Assembly (NCBI GenBank): GCA_029260235.1
Contig: JAJDDP010000009.1
Span: 1 to 64,000, forward strand
Origin: Phycisphaerae bacterium
Lineage (GTDB): Bacteria; Planctomycetota; Phycisphaerae; UBA1845
Reading direction: 5' to 3'
Length of the DNA: 64,000 bases
A program made the position numbers and the translations under genes. The notes under the pieces are model-generated. The model saw only the letters and a program-made list of their open reading frames with translations. It was not told where the DNA came from and made no database searches. Shown here in pieces: positions 54,062 to 64,000 of the stretch (position 1 is its first letter; the number at the start of each line of letters is the position of its first letter).

Positions 54062-54620
54062 AATCAACGTTGTAGGGGCTGCTCGGTAGGTAAGTTTCGC
54101 TCGCACGCGGGGTGATCATCGAGGGGGCTGCTCAAGAAGCGATTCTGAGGTCGGCTGGTTAGGAATAGCGCATAAAGAAGGGGCGCCGACTGAGGGGATA
54201 GTCGACACCCCGGGTACCGGTCATGTCTGATGTACGCATGATACGCTGGCTAAGACTCTTGATGGGGAACTATCAGAAAACATTTATGAAATGCCAAAGG
54301 GCGTTTGATGGCAGCTTGTTCTGGTGCCAGGAAATGGCCCCGGGCTATTTGCCACATCCGACCTGAAACATGGGTTTGTGCCACGTCTTGGACGCTCCTG
54401 CCCTGACATGTATTATAGATAAGGACATCCTTATTTAAATGGCGTAACCTCAACCTACAATAAAACACATGATTGCCGTTCGGAGTTGAGCCGGAACTCC
54501 ATCATCAAGAAGGCGCATGGATGCCAAACTGCTGCGGCGAGGGCTTCGGTTCAAGAAGGGTGGGGATGATCGAGAACCGACTCAGTGCCATCAAAATGGG
54601 GGGCATCGTGTTAGTTGAGG
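54062..54620. other. 559-bp gap after gyrB with a regulated promoter
   Basis: No convincing gene. On the minus strand a strong -10 (TATAAT) with a palindrome in the spacer is at 54412-54440. A short frame (about 35 codons, MWQIARGHFLAPEQ...) follows but has no ribosome site. Hairpins at 54482-54500 (GGAGTT/AACTCC) and about 54187-54210 (CGACT/AGTCG) lack T runs. Confidence 0.5.
54412..54440 (-). promoter_or_regulatory. promoter with a perfect palindrome between -35 and -10
   Basis: On the minus strand ATTTAA (54435-54440), 17 bp, TATAAT (54412-54417). ATAAGGACATCCTTAT (54419-54434) is a perfect 7+2+7 palindrome that fills the spacer, like a repressor operator. What it drives is not clear: there is no obvious coding gene downstream. 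Confidence 0.55.
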
Positions 54621-57640
<3,020 letters not shown>

Positions 57641-57655
57641 GCGGGTCGCCTCTTC

Positions 57656-58756
57656 CTAGGACAGATTGACCGGCATCACCACATACAGGTAATCATCACC
57701 GCATTTGATCACGCCGGGGCGGTTGGCATCTTTTAGCTCAAAATTGACTTCGTCATCGTGGATCACCTTCAGCACGTCGGTCAGGAAGTTGGGGTTGAAC
57801 CCAATCTCCAGGGCTTCGCCCTTGTAAGCCACGGCAAGCTTGACGCTGGCTTCGCCCTCCTGAGGTGCCCGACTCGACAAAGTTAGCTCTGCATCAGCGA
57901 AGGCGAAACGAACCCCGCGAGACTCTTCATTGGTCAAGAGGGCCGCACGGCGAATACCGCTGAGCGTCTCGCCCACCTTCAACTGGGCTGTCTTGTTCGT
58001 TTCCTTGGGGATGACGTCATGGTAGTTCGGGAAGTGCCCCTCGACCAAGGCAACGCTGACCGTAGCTCGGTTTGAACGCAGCACAATCTGACTCTCGGTC
58101 AGCTTGACGCCTATTTTCTCGTCTTGCTCGGTAAACAACCGTTGAAACAATACCATTGCCTTGCTGGGAACGATCACCTCTGACGGACCGCCATCCTTGC
58201 CTCCAGAGATCTTGCCGACCGCCTTGGCCAATCGCCGTCCATCGGTGGCCACCATGACCAGCTGCTTATCTTTCCGTTCCCAAAGAACACCGTTGATGGC
58301 ATAGCGGGTGTTCTCCCGGGCGGCGGCAAAGATGGTTCGCTCAGCCAGATGTCGCAGCACGTTTGCTTTGATCTCCCAGTCGGGATCACCCGACATTGAA
58401 GCTCCGGCGGGGAATTCCTTGGCATCGCGGATGTAGATCTGGAAGTGGCTTCCTGCGCCCCGCACGTGGCAGTGATTGGCGTCGGTTTCGATGTCCAGCA
58501 GCTCATCGTTCGATTCGCGGACAATGGCTGACAACTTCTCAGCCGAAACCAAGACCACGCCTTTCTTGTTCACTTCCACCTGAGAGACGATGAACCGGAT
58601 GGAAATCTCAAGATCGGTGCCTTCCAGCTCGAGGTGATCCGCGGCTGCTCGGAGGAGGACGCACTTGAGAATGTCCTTGGGCGTGCGGGTAGCAGCTACG
58701 CTACCGACTACGCCTAACGCTTCTGCTAGTTCCTGACGGTTGACTCGTACTTTCAT
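57656..58756 (-). CDS. dnaN: DNA polymerase III beta (sliding clamp) subunit
   Basis: 366 residues, normal length. Three-domain clamp; recognisable segments include MKVRVNRQELAEALGVVGSV, RYAINGVLWE, ATDGRRLAKA, LFTEQDEKIGVKLTESQIVLRS and DDYLYVVMPVNL at the end (hydrophobic VMPV/NL near the C-terminus binds the clamp loader). Second gene after dnaA, typical of an origin region. Confidence 0.97.
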   Translation of the reverse strand: MKVRVNRQELAEALGVVGSVAATRTPKDILKCVLLRAAADHLELEGTDLEISIRFIVSQVEVNKKGVVLVSAEKLSAIVRESNDELLDIETDANHCHVRGAGSHFQIYIRDAKEFPAGASMSGDPDWEIKANVLRHLAERTIFAAARENTRYAINGVLWERKDKQLVMVATDGRRLAKAVGKISGGKDGGPSEVIVPSKAMVLFQRLFTEQDEKIGVKLTESQIVLRSNRATVSVALVEGHFPNYHDVIPKETNKTAQLKVGETLSGIRRAALLTNEESRGVRFAFADAELTLSSRAPQEGEASVKLAVAYKGEALEIGFNPNFLTDVLKVIHDDEVNFELKDANRPGVIKCGDDYLYVVMPVNLS

Positions 58757-59098
58757 CTAAATGCTTGTCCTTGTTTGCCCGGTTCTTGCCCTCAGGTTCG
58801 ATTCACCTGGGGGATTCGCCTCGGAGTATTTGGTGTTGTTCTATAGAGGAGTCTTTCTTAAAGAATACTCCCTATTCTTATGTCCTGTGACGAATGTGAA
58901 ACGATCGAATTTGCGATCACCAAATTTTTGTTCCACAACAGTTTACGAGATATTTCCCGGCCGTTTGGGCGGTGGATAACCTGGGATATCTTCTGGGGAA
59001 GAATCCCTCTTGTTCCACATGTCTTGGCCTGCTGGGGCTTGGGCACCACTACCCTGTTGAACAACCCCTGATTGGTCACAACGATTCTCCATCAGAGT
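58757..59098. other. candidate chromosomal origin (oriC) between dnaA and dnaN
   Basis: 342 bp without a gene. DnaA-box-like 9-mers: TGTTCCACA at 58929-58937 and at 59011-59019, and GGTGGATAA at 58971-58979 (reverse complement TTATCCACC, one mismatch to TTATCCACA). They are spaced about 40 bp apart. An imperfect palindrome (GGAGTCTTTCTT/AAGAATACTCC, 58848-58871) and a hairpin (CAGGT/ACCTG, 58793-58809) lie nearer to dnaN. Three imperfect boxes make this likely but not proven. Confidence 0.6.
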
Positions 59099-60421
59099 CT
59101 ACAGCTTAGACAACGAACGTGGGTGACGAAGTTGATCGGAGAGATCTTCGAGCGTCTGATTGAGTCGGCTGTCAGTCTCCCGTTGGGTATTGATTCGCTT
59201 GAGGGCATGGAGGACGGTGGTGTGGTCCCGCCCGCCGAAATAGCCCCCGATTTCCTCCAAACTCAGTTGGGTCAGTTCCCGGGAGAGGTACATGCAGATC
59301 TGGCGGGGGAAAGCCACCGACTTACTCCGCTTCTTGCTCAACAGCTCCGCCCTCTTGACCGCGTATTGCTGGGTAACCACCTCGATGATCTCTGGGATGG
59401 CTACGTCGCGGGTGGAACTGCCGTTCAAGGCCTGGTGAGCGAGATCGAGGGTAATCGTTCCATCGAGCGTATGGCTCATGGCGTCCACCTTGATCAGCGT
59501 GCCCTCCAGCTCCCGGATGTTAGAGTCAACTTTGCCAGCGATGAATCGTACAACCTCCTCGGGCACCTCAACGCAGCGCAGTTTGGCCTTGTTGCGAATG
59601 ATGGCCATCCTTGTTTCCAGGCAGGGGCGGTCCATCAGGGCCACCAGCCCGGAATTGAAGCGGCTAACCAGACGATCCTCCAAGCTCGGAATCTGCGAGG
59701 GAGAACAATCGGCTGAGAGGACGATCTGGCGCTGTGACTGGTGCAGCGTGTTGAACGTGTGGAAGAACTCCTCCTGGCTACGCTCACGTTCAGCCAAGAA
59801 CTGTATATCGTCGATCACCAACATATCCACATGCCGATAGCGGTAGCGGAACTGGTTCAGCCCGCCTCGTTCAACGGCTTCCATGAAATGGTTGGTGAAG
59901 GTTTCACAGGAAATATACATCACCCGGTTGATCGCCCCGGTGTTGCGAGCTGCCTGGCAGACTGCTTGCAACAGGTGCGACTTGCCCAGGCCCGTGGCCC
60001 CGTGGATGAACAACGGGTTGTAGGCTTTGCCAGGCGCCTTAGCCACCGCAAGAGAAGCTGCATGGGCCAAGCGGTTGCAAGGGCCGGTGACGAAGTTGTC
60101 GAATACATAATCGTCATTCAGGGGCAACTCGTTGCTGATTTCAAAGGACAACGGGCCTTGATCCACCGTCTCTGGGGCGTCGGTATCAAAGGCAACAGCC
60201 ACCAATCGTCCGGTAGCTGCCTGAGCACTCTCGATAAATGCTTGATGACAGTGCTTATCCAAATAGCGGACTTGGGCATGGTTGGTTGCCCGAATCTTGA
60301 GCGTGCCTTGGTCCAAATCGACGGGCTTGAGGCTGGCGAACCATCCGCGCACCAAGTCAGGGTGATTAACCCGAACCTGCCCGATGACATCCGCCCAAAC
60401 GCTTTCCTTTACAGAACCCAT
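59099..60421 (-). CDS. dnaA: chromosomal replication initiator DnaA
   Basis: 440 residues. N-terminal domain I, linker, AAA+ domain III with Walker A GATGLGKSHLLQAV and Walker B MLVIDDIQFLAERE, sensor and arginine-finger regions, and domain IV with the DNA-binding signature PRQICMYLSRELTQLSLEEIGGYFGGRDHTTVLHA. Initiates replication at oriC. The upstream 277 bp (60422-60698) separate it from the divergent top6B gene and must hold both promoters. Confidence 0.97.
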   Translation of the reverse strand: MGSVKESVWADVIGQVRVNHPDLVRGWFASLKPVDLDQGTLKIRATNHAQVRYLDKHCHQAFIESAQAATGRLVAVAFDTDAPETVDQGPLSFEISNELPLNDDYVFDNFVTGPCNRLAHAASLAVAKAPGKAYNPLFIHGATGLGKSHLLQAVCQAARNTGAINRVMYISCETFTNHFMEAVERGGLNQFRYRYRHVDMLVIDDIQFLAERERSQEEFFHTFNTLHQSQRQIVLSADCSPSQIPSLEDRLVSRFNSGLVALMDRPCLETRMAIIRNKAKLRCVEVPEEVVRFIAGKVDSNIRELEGTLIKVDAMSHTLDGTITLDLAHQALNGSSTRDVAIPEIIEVVTQQYAVKRAELLSKKRSKSVAFPRQICMYLSRELTQLSLEEIGGYFGGRDHTTVLHALKRINTQRETDSRLNQTLEDLSDQLRHPRSLSKL

Positions 60422-60698
60422 AGGAATCGAATATGGTACCTAAACTGAGGACGGTGGGCAATTGGGAATACTCCGATCTCCGACACCAGAGTAGTCGCGT
60501 AACCTTATGTGGTGTGGGGAGTTATGGTAGAGACCCGTTGCCTCGTATCGCCCGCGGCATTATACCCGATCTGGCCGAATTCGCCAGACACTTGAAGGCG
60601 CTCTGGCAAGATGTTCTTCTAAACGCTGCTGCGACCGTAGCCTCGCGTTTGGACCGCCAGTTTTGCAAGATGGAACGCTCGCTGCCAGGATGGCCGGC

Positions 60699-62594
60699 AT
60701 GAATACACCCGCTTCTTCCGCTGCTGCATCACAAAACGAATTCAGCTTCGACGTGCCCGAAACGCCTATGACCCAAGCTGCCCCAGCCAAAGCTCCAAAA
60801 CGATCAGCTGGCAAGAAAGACGGCAGACGTGGGCGAGTCAGTGCTGAGACTTTGGCCAAAGACCAGCGCGAGATATCTGTCTCCGAGTTCTTCGCCAAAA
60901 ATCGCCACCTGCTTGGATTCGACAACAAACGCAAGAGTTTACTCACCACCGTCAAAGAGGCTGTGGATAACAGCCTCGATGCGTGCGAAGAATCGGGCAT
61001 CTTGCCGGACTTGGAAGTCACCATCCGTCAAACCGACGAAGACCGCTTCGTGGTCATCGTGCAGGACAACGGGCCTGGGGTGGTCAAGAACCAGATACCC
61101 AACATCTTTGGCAAGTTGCTCTACGGATCGAAATTTCATCGGCTGAAAATGTCCCGGGGCCAGCAAGGCATCGGCATCAGTGCAGCCGGCATGTATGGGC
61201 TGATCACCACCGGGATCCCCATCAGCATCATTAGCCGAACCGGGCCCAAGAACCGTGCCCATCACTATAAGTTGGCTATCGATACCAAGAAAAACCGCCC
61301 TGACATCGTTCACGATGATGAGGTTGATGTCGATTGGCCTCATGGCACGCGCGTCGAACTGAGCTTGGTCGCTTCCTATGTGAAGGGGCGGCAAAGCGTT
61401 GATGAATACTTGGATCTGACGGCTATATCCAACCCGCACGCTGCGATCATCTATAAGAAGCCATCAGGTGAGGTCATCAAGTATGATCGGGTTGTCGATG
61501 AGTTGCCCGCCCAGACCAAAGAAATCAAACCTCACCCGCACGGCATCGAGCTAGGCATCCTCATGAAGATGTTGAAGGAAACCTCAGCCAAGAAGGTTGG
61601 GGCCTTTCTTACGAGCGATTTTTCGCGGGTCAGCTCGACGGTCGCCAAGGAGGTGTGCAAGAAAGCAGGCATCACCTCCCTGACCTGGGTGACCGCGGTA
61701 GAGCCTCATCAGGTCGAAAAACTCTACAAAGCGCTGCAGGCTGCCAAGCTTCGGGCACCGAGCACCAACTGCCTCGCCCCCATTGGCCCCGAGACTATCC
61801 TGGGCGGGTTGCTCAAAGAGGTGAAAGCTGAATTCTATACCGCCAGCTCACGAAGCCCTGCGGTCTACCGAGGCAACCCGTTTCAAATCGAAGTGGGCAT
61901 CGCCTACGGCGGGGCGTTGGGAGGCGATCCGCGCGAGGCAGAGCCTGCCAACGGAAAGAAAAAGGAAACCGTGCAAGCCAGGGTGATTCGTTTTGCCAAC
62001 CGGGTGCCCCTGCTCTATCAGCAGAGCTCCTGTTGCATGTTTAAGTCGGTGACCGACACCAAGTGGATCAATTATGGCCTGCTCCAACCGCGCGGCGGTT
62101 TGCCATCGGCTCCGATGATCATTTTAGTACACATGGCCAGTGTGTGGGTGCCGTTTACCTCAGAATCAAAAGAGGCCATCGCCGACTACGACGAGATTCG
62201 CAAGGAAATCAAACTGGCTATCTCGGAGTGTGGGCGCCGGCTAGGACTGCTCATCAAACGCAAGAAGAAGAAGTCCATTTTTGCCAAACGGCGGGATGTT
62301 TTCACACGCTACATCGGCGAAGTGGTAGCCTCAGTCGGCTCGATGACCAAGATCAACAAGAAGGACCTCCACGGCGCCTTGGTCGAACTCTCCGAGCAGT
62401 ACACCGCCCAAGCAGACATGGAATTCGACGATCACGGCGAGATCGTCAAGAAGCGGGCCGGCGGTTCCTCCGACATGGATCATACCGTCGTCATAGACCC
62501 TGCCTCAGGCGGCCAACCTGTTGGAAATTTGTTTTCCACCAACAATCCACAAACCGCCAAAGGCAAGAAGAAGAGCAAGAAGAAAAAACGCTAG
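60699..62594 (+). CDS. top6B: type IIB DNA topoisomerase VI, subunit B
   Basis: About 631 residues; ATG at 60699 with AGGA 8 nt upstream. GHKL ATPase with [14 protein letters not shown] (N box), [25 protein letters not shown] (G1), [15 protein letters not shown] (G2), then H2TH and a transducer ([30 protein letters not shown]...). The middle is much closer to archaeal Top6B than to GyrB. The C-terminus is Lys-rich. Pairs with Top6A (Spo11-like) for decatenation and relaxation, but no top6A lies within the window. Rare in bacteria. Confidence 0.9.
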   Translation: MNTPASSAAASQNEFSFDVPETPMTQAAPAKAPKRSAGKKDGRRGRVSAETLAKDQREISVSEFFAKNRHLLGFDNKRKSLLTTVKEAVDNSLDACEESGILPDLEVTIRQTDEDRFVVIVQDNGPGVVKNQIPNIFGKLLYGSKFHRLKMSRGQQGIGISAAGMYGLITTGIPISIISRTGPKNRAHHYKLAIDTKKNRPDIVHDDEVDVDWPHGTRVELSLVASYVKGRQSVDEYLDLTAISNPHAAIIYKKPSGEVIKYDRVVDELPAQTKEIKPHPHGIELGILMKMLKETSAKKVGAFLTSDFSRVSSTVAKEVCKKAGITSLTWVTAVEPHQVEKLYKALQAAKLRAPSTNCLAPIGPETILGGLLKEVKAEFYTASSRSPAVYRGNPFQIEVGIAYGGALGGDPREAEPANGKKKETVQARVIRFANRVPLLYQQSSCCMFKSVTDTKWINYGLLQPRGGLPSAPMIILVHMASVWVPFTSESKEAIADYDEIRKEIKLAISECGRRLGLLIKRKKKKSIFAKRRDVFTRYIGEVVASVGSMTKINKKDLHGALVELSEQYTAQADMEFDDHGEIVKKRAGGSSDMDHTVVIDPASGGQPVGNLFSTNNPQTAKGKKKSKKKKR

Positions 62595-62626
62595 ACGTCG
62601 TGCTGAGTGAGCGTTGAGGGCTTGGT

Positions 62627-62654
62627 TTTACAACCCGGTTCTCTCCTGTATGAT
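62627..62654 (+). promoter_or_regulatory. sigma70-like promoter of the methyltransferase gene
   Basis: TTTACA (62627-62632), 16 bp, TATGAT (62649-62654), about 47 nt upstream of the methyltransferase ATG. Confidence 0.5.
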
Positions 62655-62700
62655 GCAGTGCGTCTGGTCTTAAGCCCCTTAGCGCTTCTGAGGTTCGAGC

Positions 62701-63630
62701 ATGCCCGTTCAGTCCAACTGCGTCCATCGAGAAGACTGCCTCAAAGGCCTAGCCCGTATCGAGCCGGCCAGTGTGGACCTTGCTTTTGCCGATCCTCCGT
62801 TCAACATCGGCTACAAGTACGATGTCTACGATGACCGCAAGGGCTACGACAAGTACCTGGAGTGGTCGAGTGAGTGGATGCAGGCTGTTTCCAAAACGCT
62901 CAAGCCCGACGGCACGTTTTGGGTGGCGATCGGAGACGAGTACGCAGCCGAGTTGAAGCTGATTCTGCAGAATGATTGCGGCTTGGTTTGTCGTAGTTGG
63001 GTGGTCTGGTACTACACCTTCGGCGTCAACTGCAAGTACAAGTTCAGCCGATCGCACGTTCACCTGTTTCATTTCGTCAAGGACGCCAAGAACTTCACCT
63101 TCAACCACGACGACATCCGCGTCCCCTCAGCCCGTCAACTGGTCTACGGCGACAAGCGCGCCCAATCGAACGGCCGGCTGCCGGACGACACTTGGATATT
63201 GAGGCCGCAAGATTTGCCCGAGGGGTTTCAACCTGATGACGATACTTGGTTCTTCTCGCGCGTGTGCGGCACCTTCAAAGAGCGTCAGGGCTGGCACGGC
63301 TGTCAGATGCCCGAGCAACTACTAGGCAGAATCATCAAAGCCTGCTCGAACGAGGGAGAAATGGTGCTCGATCCCTTCACCGGCAGCGGAACCACCCTAG
63401 CTGCTGCCAAAAAGCTAGGCCGAAAATTCATCGGCTTCGAGATGTCGGCTGATTATGCCAAGTATGCCCGCAAGAGGCTTGGCAATATCAACCCAGGCGA
63501 CCCACTTGACGGCAGCGAGGACGCTGTTGCCTCCGCCCCCAGCACTTCCAAGGGCCGACGCCTCAAGGATGTTCGCCCCAAGATCGCCAAACCAAATTCC
63601 CAAGAACAGCTCCGGTTTGACCTAGCCTAG
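62701..63630 (+). CDS. orphan beta-class DNA (N4/N6) methyltransferase
   Basis: 309 residues. Catalytic motif DPPFNIGY (FADPPF) near residue 31 comes before the SAM-binding motif [18 protein letters not shown] (about 220), the order of beta-class enzymes such as CcrM. It methylates adenine-N6 or cytosine-N4 in a specific site. There is no restriction enzyme gene next to it, and the C-terminus is a short basic/hydrophilic tail. GAGG precedes the ATG by 8 nt. Neighbour to replication genes; a role in the cell cycle is inference. Confidence 0.88.
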   Translation: MPVQSNCVHREDCLKGLARIEPASVDLAFADPPFNIGYKYDVYDDRKGYDKYLEWSSEWMQAVSKTLKPDGTFWVAIGDEYAAELKLILQNDCGLVCRSWVVWYYTFGVNCKYKFSRSHVHLFHFVKDAKNFTFNHDDIRVPSARQLVYGDKRAQSNGRLPDDTWILRPQDLPEGFQPDDDTWFFSRVCGTFKERQGWHGCQMPEQLLGRIIKACSNEGEMVLDPFTGSGTTLAAAKKLGRKFIGFEMSADYAKYARKRLGNINPGDPLDGSEDAVASAPSTSKGRRLKDVRPKIAKPNSQEQLRFDLA

Positions 63631-63684
63631 CGCTCGGCGATATCTGATTCTTCGCGTATTGGGGTGCAGGCTTTCCATGGCTGG

Positions 63685-63704
63685 ATTTCCGCGTGCGCGG
63701 GAAT
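63685..63704. repeat. short palindromic repeat (dRS3/REP-like)
   Basis: ATTTCCGCG-TG-CGCGGGAAT, flanked by GG and GACGG. It is like the GGATTCCCGC...GCGGGAATGAC palindromes found in intergenic DNA of many bacteria. The 226-bp gap (63631-63856) also has a hairpin CCGGC-ATTTC-GCCGG (63801-63815). Confidence 0.5.
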
Positions 63705-63856
63705 GACGGGCGGTGCTTTTGGGGTGAACGGTGGAACGCAAACACGAATCCGCAACTTTTGTCTTGTCGAGCCACTAGCGGTATCGTTGACCATGTAGCC
63801 CCGGCATTTCGCCGGTGCGGACACATAACGAGATGCTCCACTAGGAAACCAAATCA

Positions 63857-64000
63857 ATGAATGCCCAAGAACTCGCCCGCGTGATCGACCACACCCTGCT
63901 CAAACCCGAAGCCAGCGCCGCAGCGGTCGAAGAGCTTTGTAGCCAGGCTAAGGAATACAACTTCATCGCGGTGTGCGTGAATCCGAGTCACGTTTCTTTT
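63857..64000 (+). CDS. deoC: deoxyribose-phosphate aldolase, N-terminal part (cut by window edge)
   Basis: The first 48 codons: [20 protein letters not shown], then AVCVNPSHV, a family-typical start. DeoC splits 2-deoxyribose 5-phosphate to glyceraldehyde 3-phosphate and acetaldehyde. AGGA precedes the ATG. The catalytic Lys lies beyond the window. Confidence 0.9.
   Translation, partial: MNAQELARVIDHTLLKPEASAAAVEELCSQAKEYNFIAVCVNPSHVSF

Noticed and set aside
58789..58812. tRNA T-arm-like hairpin (CAGGT-TCGATTC-ACCTG)
   Set aside because: The loop is out of register with a real T-loop and no acceptor, D or anticodon arms flank it.

Overview
The window looks like chromosomal DNA from a planctomycete, most likely of the Phycisphaerae type. 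The signs are moderately high GC, a cluster of secreted proteins with PEP-CTERM and IPTL-CTERM sorting tails plus a dockerin-like tail, an ECF sigma factor overlapping a WD40-repeat Ser/Thr kinase, and several membrane proteins sharing a CxxCGYxLxG...CPECG zinc ribbon. The phylum is inferred from these families; no rRNA lies in the window.

Layout. 1-5.5 kb: MBL-fold hydrolase (cut by the window start), alpha/beta hydrolase, a two-gene operon of a GCS2-type amide ligase with CBS domains and an AstE/aspartoacylase-like hydrolase, then a membrane-anchored redoxin interrupted by one in-frame TGA. 5.6-17.8 kb: RND/MMPL exporter, pheST, SDR, PDZ protein, exported PepF-like peptidase, prmC, murA. 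17.8-27.4 kb: WD40 kinase with ECF sigma factor, three PEP-CTERM proteins that share a conserved upstream element, a dockerin/Ig-like Cys-rich protein and an IPTL-CTERM protein. 27.5-35.7 kb: DinB-like protein, a 780-bp gap with a candidate structured RNA, HExxH protein, XerD-type recombinase, degenerate UvrC-like protein, SGNH hydrolase, flippase-like membrane protein, LysM/L,D-transpeptidase. 35.7-43.1 kb: a complete isc operon in the gammaproteobacterial order (iscR-S-U-A-hscB-hscA-fdx-iscX), with ygfZ divergent. 43.1-54.1 kb: lipoprotein-like protein, POT transporter, zinc-ribbon membrane proteins, B12-binding radical SAM protein, FHA-rhomboid fusion, an AhpD-like gene also interrupted by one TGA, and a YycJ-like hydrolase. 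54.6-60.4 kb: replication block gyrB-dciA-like-dnaN-dnaA with a candidate oriC between dnaN and dnaA. 60.7-64 kb: topoisomerase VI subunit B, an orphan beta-class DNA methyltransferase, and the start of deoC.

The strongest novelty is a pair of probable selenoproteins. In the redoxin (UxxC) and the AhpD-like protein (CxxU), the TGA stands exactly where the family has a redox cysteine. Each TGA is followed, 18 nt later, by a perfect 6-bp hairpin with a G in the first two loop positions, which fits the bacterial SECIS model. Other points of interest: an IscR-type palindrome in the spacer of the isc promoter and a near copy upstream of the radical SAM gene; an HscB with a eukaryote-like N-terminal tetracysteine; a shared leader on three PEP-CTERM genes; an uncharacterised ~350-nt RNA candidate with promoter and terminator; and a top6B gene next to dnaA with no top6A beside it.
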